DNA from: Bacteroidota bacterium
GTDB lineage: Bacteria > Bacteroidota > Bacteroidia > NORP154
Length of the DNA stretch: 33,770 bases
Direction of reading: 5' to 3'
Assembly: GCA_022572355.1 (NCBI GenBank)
Contig: JACZWC010000009.1
Span: 1-33,770, forward strand
Each line of letters starts with the position of its first letter. The first letter of the stretch is position 1. A program made the position numbers and the translations under genes. This document shows positions 1 to 8,340 of the stretch, one piece after another. A model generated the notes under the pieces. It searched no databases. It was not told the origin of the DNA and saw only the letters and a list, made by a program, of their open reading frames with translations.

Positions 1-69
1 TCTATTGATTGCCAGTTCAATGGCCATGCTCTTGAACTCACTGTCGTAATGTTTTCGTTCTATACTCAT
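1..69 (-). CDS. IS3-family transposase OrfA, N-terminal fragment (cut by window edge)
   Basis: The minus strand opens with ATG at 67-69 and reads MSIERKHYDSEFKSMAIELA and on to the window edge, 23 codons with no stop. The pattern R-K-x-Y-x-x-E-F-K-x-x-A-I-x-L resembles the start of the helix-turn-helix OrfA of IS3-family transposases, which binds the element's ends. The rest of OrfA and the OrfB integrase would lie left of the window. The AT-rich stretch 70-130 probably holds the left end of the element, but the terminal repeat cannot be fixed without the other end. Insertion just downstream of the TPR gene would explain why the minus-strand gene run stops here. Only 23 residues are visible, so the family call is tentative. 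Confidence 0.6.
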   Translation of the reverse strand, partial: MSIERKHYDSEFKSMAIELAINR

Positions 70-187
70 AATTCTAAATTAAGGATTACAAGCTTAACTT
101 ACTGTCCAGGCAAATGTAGTAAGTCCAGCAGTTGTTTCGCGCCTTGCCAAGACGCTAGACAAGAGCGGAATGCCAATCCGTCGGACG

Positions 188-841
188 TTAGTTACACTTC
201 ATCTTGATCACGTCGTAGGCTTCGAAAAAGCCGAGTTCTGCTGATTTACTGTAATCCTTGCAAGCGGCTTCCTTTTCGTCATTGCCATAACGCGCATTGC
301 CTCTGGCAAAGTAAGCCTCGAAGTCTTTGGGATTGTCTTCTATTACCTTTGTAAAATCATCCGCAGATGCCTTGTATTGGCGCAGGTTGTAGCGTGAAAT
401 ACCACGATTGAAGTAGGCATCCATAAACTTGGGGTTTAACTCCAGGCTCCGGTTAAAATCATCGATTGAACCCCGGTAATCCTGCATGTTTGCCTTTAGC
501 TTGCCCCGGTCCTTATAAGCCTTGTAATGCCCAGCATCTAGTTCTATTACCTTGTTGTAGTGTTTCATGGCGCCCTTCATGTCATCTGTTCGGAACATGG
601 AGTTGGCCAGGTAGTAATTCCCTTCTATATCCACAGGATGGTTATCGACGTAGATGTTCAAGCCAATGAGCGCAGCCTTGTAGTCGCCTGCGTGGTACTT
701 TTCTATTGCCTTTGCCAGTTGTGGGTCTTTCCCGCCTGTCGGACCTGCCTGACCGGCAGACAGGCGGGCAGGCTTCTCTTCATTTTGAGCAAAGAGTACT
801 ATTGAAGTAAAGACCAGTATCAAGAACAGTAATATACGCAT
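188..841 (-). CDS. Secreted tetratricopeptide-repeat (TPR) protein
   Basis: The 217-residue product begins with a signal peptide (hydrophobic residues 3-18, then FAQ/N), so it should be exported to the periplasm or outer surface. Residues about 40-215 are consecutive TPR units: alternating helices with the A/G/Y/A pattern and the typical Y-x-x-A-x-x-D-F-x-x-x-I-E-x-x-P phrase. TPR domains act as protein-binding scaffolds; the partner is not shown. Odd feature: residues 24-37, between signal peptide and repeats, are encoded by a GC-rich palindromic element (731-772), giving an unrelated R/A/G-rich linker. It is the last gene of a minus-strand run and lies 12 bp after a doubtful small ORF. Start ATG at 841 is well placed for the signal peptide. 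Confidence 0.85.
   Translation of the reverse strand: MRILLFLILVFTSIVLFAQNEEKPARLSAGQAGPTGGKDPQLAKAIEKYHAGDYKAALIGLNIYVDNHPVDIEGNYYLANSMFRTDDMKGAMKHYNKVIELDAGHYKAYKDRGKLKANMQDYRGSIDDFNRSLELNPKFMDAYFNRGISRYNLRQYKASADDFTKVIEDNPKDFEAYFARGNARYGNDEKEAACKDYSKSAELGFFEAYDVIKMKCN
731..772. repeat. GC-rich palindromic element inside the TPR gene
   Basis: CCCGCCTGTC at 731-740 is a perfect inverted match to GACAGGCGGG at 759-768, with an inner CTGCC/GGCAG pair (745-749 and 755-759). It is far richer in GC than the surrounding gene and adds about 14 in-frame residues. A related element with the same TGCCCGCCTG core sits just upstream of surE (9919-9976), which suggests a dispersed REP-like family. Confidence 0.6.
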
Positions 842-853
842 GTCAAACTTTTT

Positions 854-1063
854 TCAATTATAATGGCAATCGCACTTCATACGAGAATAAACGCTATAAG
901 TTCTAAACATAACCGTTGTGAAAAACATCCGAAAAAAGAGGGATTGCACGTTGATCCGATCGCAGTACGGCTTCTTTGGGGAATCGGCAGGCACATCTTC
1001 GTTCCTCTTTCCAATCTTAAGGCCCAATGTGATCTCATAGGTACCATTGGATTCAGCCATCAT
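854..1063 (-). CDS. Doubtful 69-residue ORF coupled to the MORN gene
   Basis: The start codon overlaps the stop of the upstream MORN-repeat gene (ATGA, 1060-1063), and the ORF ends 12 bp before the TPR gene, so the spacing suits an operon member. The first 30 residues are hydrophilic and protein-like (G-T-Y-E-I-T-L-G-L-K-I-G-K-R), but the second half is rich in F, M, Y and C with no recognisable fold and could be out of frame. I do not recognise it. It may be a real small protein, the remnant of a longer gene, or chance open frame. Confidence 0.25.
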   Translation of the reverse strand: MMAESNGTYEITLGLKIGKRNEDVPADSPKKPYCDRINVQSLFFRMFFTTVMFRTYSVYSRMKCDCHYN

Positions 1064-2427
1064 TTTTTAAACTTGATCTCCTTGATCTTCGCTCCGTTTT
1101 TAAACACCAATCCGTAGGCTTTTTGGCCATTTGGCCGGTAATATGTCCATTTTCCATCCTTCACGCCATTGTCATAATATCCTTCAACAGATAATGAGCC
1201 ATGTTCGTACCATTCTGTCCATTTTCCATCCTGATTGTCCTGCTTATAGCTCTGAAGCTGGTATTTCTTTCCATCTTCAAAGAAATAGGACCATTCACCG
1301 TCTTTCTTTCCTTTTATATATGTTCCGTCCTCTCTCATATTACCCGTTTCACTATTACAGGGATCAGGGCATGGATACCAAGATGTCCATTTACCAGTCA
1401 GCAGGCCATCTAAATAATTGCCTTTATATTGAATTTTTCCATCCTCATGCCAATGTGTCCAGCTACCGTGTTTTATATCGTTTTTGTAGTTGTTGTCATA
1501 CTTCATATTCCCATTTGGGTAGTATCCTTTCCAGTTTCCATCGATACGGCCCTCTTTGAAGTAGCCCTCATCATTTTTTGGGCCTATTCCATTCGTACAA
1601 GGTGGAAGGCATGGATACCAGGAAGTCCAAAACCCACTTTCCTTTCCATTCACAAAGTCGCCCTCATGCTCCTTTGCCCCGTTCTCATACCAGACCACCC
1701 AACGGCCCGTTTTTAAGCCCAGTTGGTAACTTCCGGCCCGTATCTTTTCGCCTTCTTCATACCAAAAGGTCCATTCACCATCTTGCTTCCCCTCCACAAA
1801 ATCTCCTTCGCTGCCTTTTACGCCATTGGTGAAATAGAATATCCACCGGCCATGGTGTACGCCCTTTTTCATGGGACCCATCATGTCGATCATTCCATCT
1901 TCATTCCGCCAGGTACATTTGCCCTCCAGCTCTCCATCCTTATACGCTCCCTTGAACTCGACCTTGTTGTTGATAAACCAGGATGTCGATGCTCCGTTCA
2001 AAACATTTGCAACATAACTGTTTTCTTTCAGAGGCTTTCCGGAAGTATACCATTCTATCCACTTTCCCTCCTTTTTGCCATCCCACACTTTGCCCTCTTT
2101 ACTCTTTTTACCATTTCTGTGCCAGCTGGTGCAAACACCACTTTCCATATAAATCTCACTCCAGTCTGTTCCGTTTTGATACCAATACAGCCATTTGCCG
2201 GTTTTTACTGAAGCCTTGTAGTTTCCTTTGCTCCACATCTGACCATTTTCATACCACTCAATCCACTCACCCTCTTTTTCACCTTTAATCGTATCACCTG
2301 TTTGTTTGGGATTTCCATTATCCCACCTCAATTTGAAATTTTGAGAAATTGCAACTGAAGTTAAACCGCAAGAAAGGAAGAGAATGAAGGCTCTGATCAG
2401 AGCGTATCTAAAGTGTAAGGTATTCAA
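1060..2427 (-). CDS. Secreted MORN-repeat protein (YwqK-like repeat family)
   Basis: A 455-residue protein with a signal-peptide-like hydrophobic stretch at residues 9-28 followed by about 17 repeats of the form G-x-W-x-x-W-Y-x-N-G-x-x-x-x-x-G-x-Y-x-x-G-x-x-x-G, typical of MORN/YwqK repeats that build extended beta-hairpin scaffolds. Function is unknown; such proteins are abundant in Bacteroidota. Residues 267-346 and 347-426 are two 80-residue blocks that align end to end without gaps, each starting WTSWYPC and holding a C-x3-C pair (C273/C277, C353/C357). No in-frame ATG exists before the repeats and a stop codon lies 5 codons upstream, so the start must be the TTG at 2425-2427. It lies 28 bp after an unrecognised membrane protein gene. 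Confidence 0.8.
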   Translation of the reverse strand: MNTLHFRYALIRAFILFLSCGLTSVAISQNFKLRWDNGNPKQTGDTIKGEKEGEWIEWYENGQMWSKGNYKASVKTGKWLYWYQNGTDWSEIYMESGVCTSWHRNGKKSKEGKVWDGKKEGKWIEWYTSGKPLKENSYVANVLNGASTSWFINNKVEFKGAYKDGELEGKCTWRNEDGMIDMMGPMKKGVHHGRWIFYFTNGVKGSEGDFVEGKQDGEWTFWYEEGEKIRAGSYQLGLKTGRWVVWYENGAKEHEGDFVNGKESGFWTSWYPCLPPCTNGIGPKNDEGYFKEGRIDGNWKGYYPNGNMKYDNNYKNDIKHGSWTHWHEDGKIQYKGNYLDGLLTGKWTSWYPCPDPCNSETGNMREDGTYIKGKKDGEWSYFFEDGKKYQLQSYKQDNQDGKWTEWYEHGSLSVEGYYDNGVKDGKWTYYRPNGQKAYGLVFKNGAKIKEIKFKK

Positions 2428-2455
2428 CGGAAGAATAATTTATGTCCTGTAACAA

Positions 2456-3550
2456 TTATTCAGCTAAGATAATAAAGGATTCAAATATCAATTTGAGATC
2501 TTTCCAAATAACCAAAGTGGGGTCTGTATCAGGTGAATACGCCATTTCCAGAATGTACAGTTTCTCCTTTTCTTCCAGCATCCTCACCCAGCGCTGTATT
2601 CGAAAATCAACTGTTTTACCGTTGAGCTCTGCACCTTTGAACTCAAATGAAGAGGTAAAAAGCATATTGTTCTCACTTGCAATGATCCGCTCTGCATTGC
2701 TCGTCAGGTTTATGGTGTTCTTGAGAAAATAATTCGCAAGCGTCAATTGATTGTCGTCAACATTCATTGTGGTTTTATCGAGAATCGTAAGGCTGAAATA
2801 ATTGCTATAACTCAATGTTGCTTTCAAATCCTCCTCAGCAGAATCAGTTGAATCACTCCTGGATGGATCCGTACTACCCAAAGGAGCCGGCCCGGCACCC
2901 ATAATATTGAAGGGGGTTCCTGACTGGACATTTACTTCAATTTTTACTGGCTTGCCGTATTCTATCAGCGTTGAATGACTCTTTCGCAGCATCTTGCCAT
3001 AGGAACTGTTCACCAAAGTATAATCCAAACAGGCTACCATATCGATATAGGGTTTCATGGTCAGATCCACAAATATGCAGGATAATAACTCCCGGTATGG
3101 ATTCCATTTTAGAAAAGACTCTACATTGGTTTGATTGGTCTCCAGCCCCGCCCTCTCCACATAGGCACGCAAACCATTCATGACAATTGGCTTTGACCAC
3201 AAGGAGTCCGTCGGTAAATTGATAACAAAGGACTTGTGCTCATCGATGTAATAAACGGTAGGATCTAACAATGAAACCTGATCGTAATTAAGTTTTTCAA
3301 CGTTTTCAGTAAGAGATATTTTGAAGCCTTCGCTATTTGTGAGAATTATCTTGGGACCCTCATATAGTTGAATCATGATCAGCAACATGAATATGATCAT
3401 AAAGAACAATATGAAAATGTATACACCCGTGTATTTCTTGACTCCAATACCATGAAGCCTTCGCTTTTCAGAAAAGAGATGCCAGGTTAAAAAAACCAGA
3501 ACGACGAGTAAAGTCAATATGCAGAACGCGTATATTTTTACGGGATCCAT
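2456..3550 (-). CDS. Hypothetical membrane protein with two N-terminal TM segments
   Basis: The 364-residue product has two hydrophobic segments (about 6-24 and 43-62) separated by a short basic loop, then a roughly 300-residue soluble part. That part holds a low-complexity D/S-rich linker near 228-243 and a C-terminal domain rich in beta-type sequence. With two TM segments, the large domain should be on the same side as the N-terminus. I cannot assign it to a known family and see no catalytic motif. It follows comEC by 17 bp and precedes the MORN gene by 28 bp, so it is probably co-transcribed with them. A link to envelope or protein sorting would be guesswork. Confidence 0.7.
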   Translation of the reverse strand: MDPVKIYAFCILTLLVVLVFLTWHLFSEKRRLHGIGVKKYTGVYIFILFFMIIFMLLIMIQLYEGPKIILTNSEGFKISLTENVEKLNYDQVSLLDPTVYYIDEHKSFVINLPTDSLWSKPIVMNGLRAYVERAGLETNQTNVESFLKWNPYRELLSCIFVDLTMKPYIDMVACLDYTLVNSSYGKMLRKSHSTLIEYGKPVKIEVNVQSGTPFNIMGAGPAPLGSTDPSRSDSTDSAEEDLKATLSYSNYFSLTILDKTTMNVDDNQLTLANYFLKNTINLTSNAERIIASENNMLFTSSFEFKGAELNGKTVDFRIQRWVRMLEEKEKLYILEMAYSPDTDPTLVIWKDLKLIFESFIILAE

Positions 3551-3567
3551 TCGCCTAATCTACAAAT

Positions 3568-5685
3568 TTAAAGTCTTGATATGTGCGCACCGCTACTCGC
3601 AATATTAATACAATTGATATTGTATTTTTCAAATTCAAGAGCCCACTTCTCCGCCTTCCACGACGGTATCGAAGCATCCAGCAGCACAATCTGAGGGGCT
3701 ACTATTCCCAGCAAGCTCAAGACATCCACATTACCTCTTCCCCGCAACAGCAAGCAGTTCGCTGGTATAGTCCTTTTTGTGCTTTGATAATCGTCTTCGG
3801 TATTCATGATCACCATGTTGTAGTTAAAGAATTGAAAAAAGTCTTTATAGTTCGCCCAGGATTCAAATGGAGTTGAGATTACGGGATTGGTAATTGCAAT
3901 ATGCTGGGTAGAGGTAATCCCCTTAGTCATTCGATAATTACGGGAATGATAATCCAATGATCTGTTATTGGCCAGCAAGGCCGAATCGGTTACAAGCAAG
4001 CTCGTTTTACCATTAATGAACTCCACAGCAGTATGGTGAGGAATGCTATAGACGATAACCTGCCGTTGTTGGAGCTGCCCCTGGTTTTCATATACCTGAT
4101 ACAGAAGGAGCAAAATACCGGCAACCAAACTCCATCTCAACCACGATACACTTTTGAGCACGAAAAATGCAATGATGCATGAGATTATAAGATAGATGGC
4201 AAGCGTTTCCAGCGGGCTGATAGAGACATCCTCAACTGTTGAGAAAGGCAGTGACCTGATAAATGATACGGATCCGTTGAGCATCCCAACAACTGCTGTC
4301 ATCACTTTGGTAATGCCTACGGACAATGCCTGTATTGGCGCCGTGATAAAGACGAGAATCCCCAGGTAAATGATAATCGTAGCCAGGGGAATAACCAGCA
4401 GGTTTGAAATTAAAAACCAGTTGGGAAACTGATGAAAATAATAGAGGCTCAATGGAAATGTTGCCAGCTGTGCCGCCAGCGATACGCAGGTCAGTGCCCA
4501 GACCTTATCCAACAGCCATGTGCGAGGCTCCCAGGCGTTATAGAATTTTGGATAGAGATACACTATTCCGAATACAGCCACATATGAAAGTTGAAATCCA
4601 ACTGAGACAATCAGGTAGGGATCAATGACCAATAGCAAAAATGCGGAAACTATTAAGGTATTGTATATATCGGTGTATTGGTTCATCGATTTTCCAATAA
4701 CCAGGAAACTCAACATAGTGGTGGCCCGCATTACGGATGGGGACATACCAGTTAACAACGCGTAAAACCAAAGCAGCAATATGATTGCGATGGCTTTTAT
4801 TACCACTCCATTCTTTAACCGGGCAAGAAAACTCAAGAGCCAATTGAGTACCAGGTAAATTATTCCCACATGTAATCCGGATACTGCCAGTACGTGCATG
4901 GCACCCGATTTTGAGTAGTCGCTTTTCAGGTCCGTATTAAGCTCGCTTTTATCTCCCAATATCAAGGCGGAAGCAACTGCCAACTCATCTTCGCCCATGC
5001 CATTGTCTTTGAAAATATTCAATAATCTATCTCTGAGGGAAGACGATAAAGCCATTAGAGATCTCACACCTTTGGATTCGAGCATTTGCCAACTATCAGA
5101 TTTAATATATGCACCGTGATAAATTGATTGCAACGCCATATAATCCTTATAGCTGAACTCGCCCGGATTTAGTGGTGGTTTGATAGGAGTGAGCTCAGAC
5201 GAGAATATTATTCTGTCCCCATATTCCAACCCTTCCGAGTTTTCATCGAGTTCAAACTTCACCCTGGCCTTACCCATTGCCGCTCCTGGCTTACCATCTG
5301 AATAATATCCCGCAATCTCTACGTCTGCCTGAATCCATTTGCCCTTCGACTTTGGCTGGCTGATTATATCTGCAATAATCCCGTCAGGTGAATCATCACT
5401 AAACGCGATGATTAGGTGATTGGGATCAAACCTACCAGATTGGAGTATGGCAATCTGATATCCAGCCAGTATTAAAAACAGGTGAAATACTACGCCGTGG
5501 AACCAGCGGTTCTTGTACTTGCTTGTTATTTTTTTGAAGAATGTGAACGCTATTCCCAGAATCAGCAATATCAAAGTGAGCCAAATCAAAATTTGATAAC
5601 TCTTTTGCAACCAAAGTGCTAGAAGAATTCCCAGTACCAAAGGGATTATCATTCTGAACAGCGGAAATCTGTTCCAATAGTTCAT
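3568..5685 (-). CDS. comEC: ComEC/Rec2-family DNA-uptake channel protein
   Basis: The 705-residue polytopic membrane protein carries the ComEC signature H-V-L-A-V-S-G-L-H-V-G around residue 265. Before it is an N-terminal DUF4131-like region (TM helices, then an OB-like segment at about 85-205), and after it a bundle of 8-9 TM helices to about residue 540. ComEC forms the inner-membrane channel for single-stranded DNA in natural transformation. Many homologues end in a metallo-beta-lactamase domain; here the last 150 residues retain parts of such a fold but I see no H-x-H-x-D-H metal motif, so any nuclease activity is probably lost or elsewhere. One base separates its start from the stop of the SpoIID gene. 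Confidence 0.9.
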   Translation of the reverse strand: MNYWNRFPLFRMIIPLVLGILLALWLQKSYQILIWLTLILLILGIAFTFFKKITSKYKNRWFHGVVFHLFLILAGYQIAILQSGRFDPNHLIIAFSDDSPDGIIADIISQPKSKGKWIQADVEIAGYYSDGKPGAAMGKARVKFELDENSEGLEYGDRIIFSSELTPIKPPLNPGEFSYKDYMALQSIYHGAYIKSDSWQMLESKGVRSLMALSSSLRDRLLNIFKDNGMGEDELAVASALILGDKSELNTDLKSDYSKSGAMHVLAVSGLHVGIIYLVLNWLLSFLARLKNGVVIKAIAIILLLWFYALLTGMSPSVMRATTMLSFLVIGKSMNQYTDIYNTLIVSAFLLLVIDPYLIVSVGFQLSYVAVFGIVYLYPKFYNAWEPRTWLLDKVWALTCVSLAAQLATFPLSLYYFHQFPNWFLISNLLVIPLATIIIYLGILVFITAPIQALSVGITKVMTAVVGMLNGSVSFIRSLPFSTVEDVSISPLETLAIYLIISCIIAFFVLKSVSWLRWSLVAGILLLLYQVYENQGQLQQRQVIVYSIPHHTAVEFINGKTSLLVTDSALLANNRSLDYHSRNYRMTKGITSTQHIAITNPVISTPFESWANYKDFFQFFNYNMVIMNTEDDYQSTKRTIPANCLLLRGRGNVDVLSLLGIVAPQIVLLDASIPSWKAEKWALEFEKYNINCINIASSGAHISRL

Positions 5686-5686
5686 C

Positions 5687-6871
5687 TTACTTCAACAAAT
5701 ATTTAAGGGAACCAATCTCGATGAGGGTAACATCGGTATAATAGTGATGAATGATCTTCTTGTAATCAATATGGTACTCTGCCATACGCATTGCGCCTTG
5801 CTGACACATTCCCACGCCGTGGCCAAAGCCTTTTCCACTAAAGATCAGATCTTCATATTGCTTATAAATTGAGAAATAGGCCGACTTAAACTTCCAATCT
5901 TTCCGGATTTTGTGCAAGGGAATATTGCTGTGTCCAGCATAATACCGCGCCCTGTTTCCCTGAGTAAACGCGGTTGCATTTTTCGTGAAATTGCTCGATG
6001 CCGGATCAAGGCCACAGGATTTTGTAAGATATGATATCCACTTCCTCTCCGGAATTCTCCTCTTCCACCGCGCATTTCTCCCCCTATAGCAAAACGTGTC
6101 CCTCACAGATCTCAGATAAGGCAAGAATTTAGACCAGACATCTTCTGAGTTGGCTGTTTGCCCTCCACAATTGGAGTGAAATGCAGCAGTTACCAATTCC
6201 AGGTTATCATCCACAATGATAATTCCACTGGTTATCTCAGCCGCCCTGGCTATTTTCTCTGCACCTGCATACATGATACCCGTTTCCGGATCGGTAACGG
6301 CACACCGGCCCGCATACACCTGACAGTGAACTTTGTCGCATAGCTGATAATCTTCTTCCTCGTGCTTTCTGAAATTGCTCAGGGAATACGTTCGGCAAAT
6401 GATCGCCTGTACTTTATACAATTCAAGCGACGAAGTGATACCTATCTCCGATTTCACGACACCGGCAACATATTTATCGAGATTTACATGATTAATGATC
6501 CGCAAATGCTGCTGAACCACCCGTATTTCGAGATCATCGTCATAAGAGCGAAGTCTGCCATAGGGAATAACGGGTTTGAATTTGAAAGTACCTGATTCAC
6601 GAACGGATTCAATCCTGATCGTGGAATAAATTCCTATTTCGCCCTTCAGGGTTTTTAAGGCGATTTTACCATTTGAATAAGTTAAGTAGGCAAGATCCTT
6701 ATTATCGAGTATTATCCTCGCTGAATCAGCTGTAATTACATAGTCACCAGATAGCGGAGAAAAAATTACTGTGGTGAGTTTCTTTGAGACAAGTATACCC
6801 ACGCTGACCGTGGTTGCCATGATGGAATATGGCAGAAAGAAGAGAAGCGCAAGGATTCGTATCGAGTTCAT
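5687..6871 (-). CDS. Secreted SpoIID/LytB-domain protein
   Basis: A 394-residue protein with a signal peptide (residues 1-19) and a SpoIID/LytB domain over about residues 125-385. Visible family marks are V-V-K-S-E-I-G, the Q-A-I-x-x-R-T-Y-S segment, F-H-S-N-C-G-G-Q-T, and the C-terminal G-F-G-H-G-V-G-M-C-Q-Q-G-A. In sporulating Firmicutes SpoIID is a lytic transglycosylase acting on denuded glycan; in Bacteroidota it is presumably a periplasmic wall-modifying enzyme. The catalytic Glu of the SpoIID family is plausibly E in the V-K-S-E-I-G motif. It overlaps lpxB by 4 bp (ATGA), so the two are translationally coupled, placing wall and outer-membrane biogenesis in one operon. Confidence 0.88.
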   Translation of the reverse strand: MNSIRILALLFFLPYSIMATTVSVGILVSKKLTTVIFSPLSGDYVITADSARIILDNKDLAYLTYSNGKIALKTLKGEIGIYSTIRIESVRESGTFKFKPVIPYGRLRSYDDDLEIRVVQQHLRIINHVNLDKYVAGVVKSEIGITSSLELYKVQAIICRTYSLSNFRKHEEEDYQLCDKVHCQVYAGRCAVTDPETGIMYAGAEKIARAAEITSGIIIVDDNLELVTAAFHSNCGGQTANSEDVWSKFLPYLRSVRDTFCYRGRNARWKRRIPERKWISYLTKSCGLDPASSNFTKNATAFTQGNRARYYAGHSNIPLHKIRKDWKFKSAYFSIYKQYEDLIFSGKGFGHGVGMCQQGAMRMAEYHIDYKKIIHHYYTDVTLIEIGSLKYLLK

Positions 6872-7953
6872 TCCGACAAATACTTGATCATTAGTTGCGC
6901 GGTATTCCTCGAAGCACCAGCACCACCCAACTTGCTTCTCAGCTCACTGAAGTCATTAAGCATATCACTTCTTCTCTTGCCTTCATTTAAGATCTCCTCC
7001 AGTTCAGACTTCAATTGCCCGGGTTCAAAATTACTTTGTATCAATTCGGCAACCACTGGTTTGTCCATGATTAGATTAACCAGCGATATATACTTCGTCT
7101 TGATAACCCATTTGGCGATCATGTAACTGATGAATCCTCCTTTGTAACAAACCACTTCAGGCACATTGAACAATGCAGCTTCCAGCGTTGCAGTTCCCGA
7201 AGTTACCAAGGCTGCTTTTGCGCGGTTCAACAGCGCATAAGTCTTTCCATATTCCAATTGGATATTAGCAACACCAGCGCAAGAATCGTATGCGGAGCTG
7301 TCTGCTGAAGAAGTACCAGCTACTACAAATTTCCTTTCCGGGAATTGTTTTGCAACCTCCACCATCACAGGTAGCATTCTGAAAATCTCCTGATTCCGGC
7401 TTCCAGGCAAGAGGGCAATGACTTCGCGTTCCTCAACAGTTGTCTCTATTCCCTCCATCGCATCTAGCAAGGGATGTCCGACAAAGTCAACTTCAAAATC
7501 GAACTTTTTATAAAACTCCTTTTCGAAAGGAAGTATGACAAACATTTTGTCTACTATTTTCTTTAACACTTCACTGCGCGATTGGTGCCACGCCCATATC
7601 TGGGGTGAAATATAATAGAAGACCCTTAGATCGTGCTTTTTGGCAAACTTTGCAATCCTGATATTGAAGCCGGGATAATCAATCAATATCAGTACATCGG
7701 GTTTGTATTGTAATAGATCCTTCTTACAAAAACTGATATTTTTAAGAATGGTGAAAATATTAAACAGCACCTCCCAGAATCCCATGAAGGCAAGATCCCG
7801 ATAATGCTTTACGATCTTTGCACCCTGCTGTTCCATCAGGTCACCGCCCCAACAACGAAAATCTGCTGCAGAATCCTGAAGCTTCAGTTCTTTAATCAGG
7901 TTAGATCCGTGAAGGTCTCCTGATGCTTCTCCCGCTATGATGTAGTACTTCAT
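6868..7953 (-). CDS. lpxB: Lipid-A-disaccharide synthase
   Basis: LpxB joins UDP-2,3-diacylglucosamine and lipid X to form the lipid A disaccharide at the inner face of the inner membrane. The 361-residue sequence begins with the typical Y-Y-I-I-A-G-E-A-S-G-D-L-H-G motif and continues with D-L-A-F-M-G-F-W-E-V-L, I-D-Y-P-G-F-N, Y-Y-I-S-P-Q-I-W-A-W, V-G-H-P-L-L-D and L-L-P-G-S-R-x-x-E-I, all characteristic of this GT19 glycosyltransferase. Length is close to the usual 370-390. Its upstream region is not a clean operon junction but a 367-bp stretch of repeats and an inserted IVP-type gene, which may separate it from surE or supply a new promoter. Confidence 0.95.
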   Translation of the reverse strand: MKYYIIAGEASGDLHGSNLIKELKLQDSAADFRCWGGDLMEQQGAKIVKHYRDLAFMGFWEVLFNIFTILKNISFCKKDLLQYKPDVLILIDYPGFNIRIAKFAKKHDLRVFYYISPQIWAWHQSRSEVLKKIVDKMFVILPFEKEFYKKFDFEVDFVGHPLLDAMEGIETTVEEREVIALLPGSRNQEIFRMLPVMVEVAKQFPERKFVVAGTSSADSSAYDSCAGVANIQLEYGKTYALLNRAKAALVTSGTATLEAALFNVPEVVCYKGGFISYMIAKWVIKTKYISLVNLIMDKPVVAELIQSNFEPGQLKSELEEILNEGKRRSDMLNDFSELRSKLGGAGASRNTAQLMIKYLSE

Positions 7954-8019
7954 TTGATGGTACTATAGCATTTGGTTATAGGATTGGATTCGAAGTAATA
8001 TACTAAATACTGCATGGCC

Positions 8020-8340
8020 GGAATAATGGAAGGTTGGAATGTTGGGTTAGGTGTTATGTATATTTTGTACAACAGGAATAATGGAATGTTGGAATGTTGG
8101 GTTTGGTGTTAAGCATATAATGCAAGATAGGAATGATGGAAGGTTGGAATATTGGGTTTGGTGTTATGTATATTTTGCACAACAGGAATAATGGAATATT
8201 GGGTTTGGTGTTAAGCATATAATGCAAGATTGGAATGATGGAAGGTTGGAATATTGGGTTTGGTGTTAAGCATATAATGCAAGATTGGAATGATGGAATA
8301 ATGGAATATTGGGTTTGGTGTTATGTATATTTTGCAAAAG
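8020..8340. repeat. Six-unit imperfect tandem repeat array (about 55 bp each) next to the IVP gene
   Basis: Units start GGAAT(A/G)ATGGAA and lie at 8020-8074, 8075-8129, 8130-8184, 8185-8231 (8 bp shorter), 8232-8286 and 8287-8340. Each has a G/A-rich head (GGAATRATGGAANRTTGG), a constant GGGTTTGGTG core, and one of two tails. Tail A is TTATGTATATTTTGCACAAC-like (units 1, 3, 6) and tail B is TTAAGCATATAATGCAAGAT (units 2, 4, 5). In unit 6 tail A is the last 20 bp of the IVP coding sequence, including its stop codon. This fills most of the gene-free stretch 7954-8320; nothing else is seen in it. Confidence 0.9.
8294..8312 (+). repeat. 19-bp inverted repeat, copy next to the IVP 3' end
   Basis: TGGAATAATGGAATATTGG is the exact reverse complement of 8760-8778. 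It lies 8 bp beyond the stop codon of the IVP-type gene and inside the last unit of the tandem array. Confidence 0.9.

Noticed and set aside
1723..2211. Long plus-strand open frame opposite the MORN gene
   Set aside because: Its sequence follows from the repeats read on the wrong strand; no domain and heavy F/P/H bias.
7990..8340. CRISPR array suspected from the regular units
   Set aside because: Units are direct tandem copies without unique spacers, and no cas gene is near.
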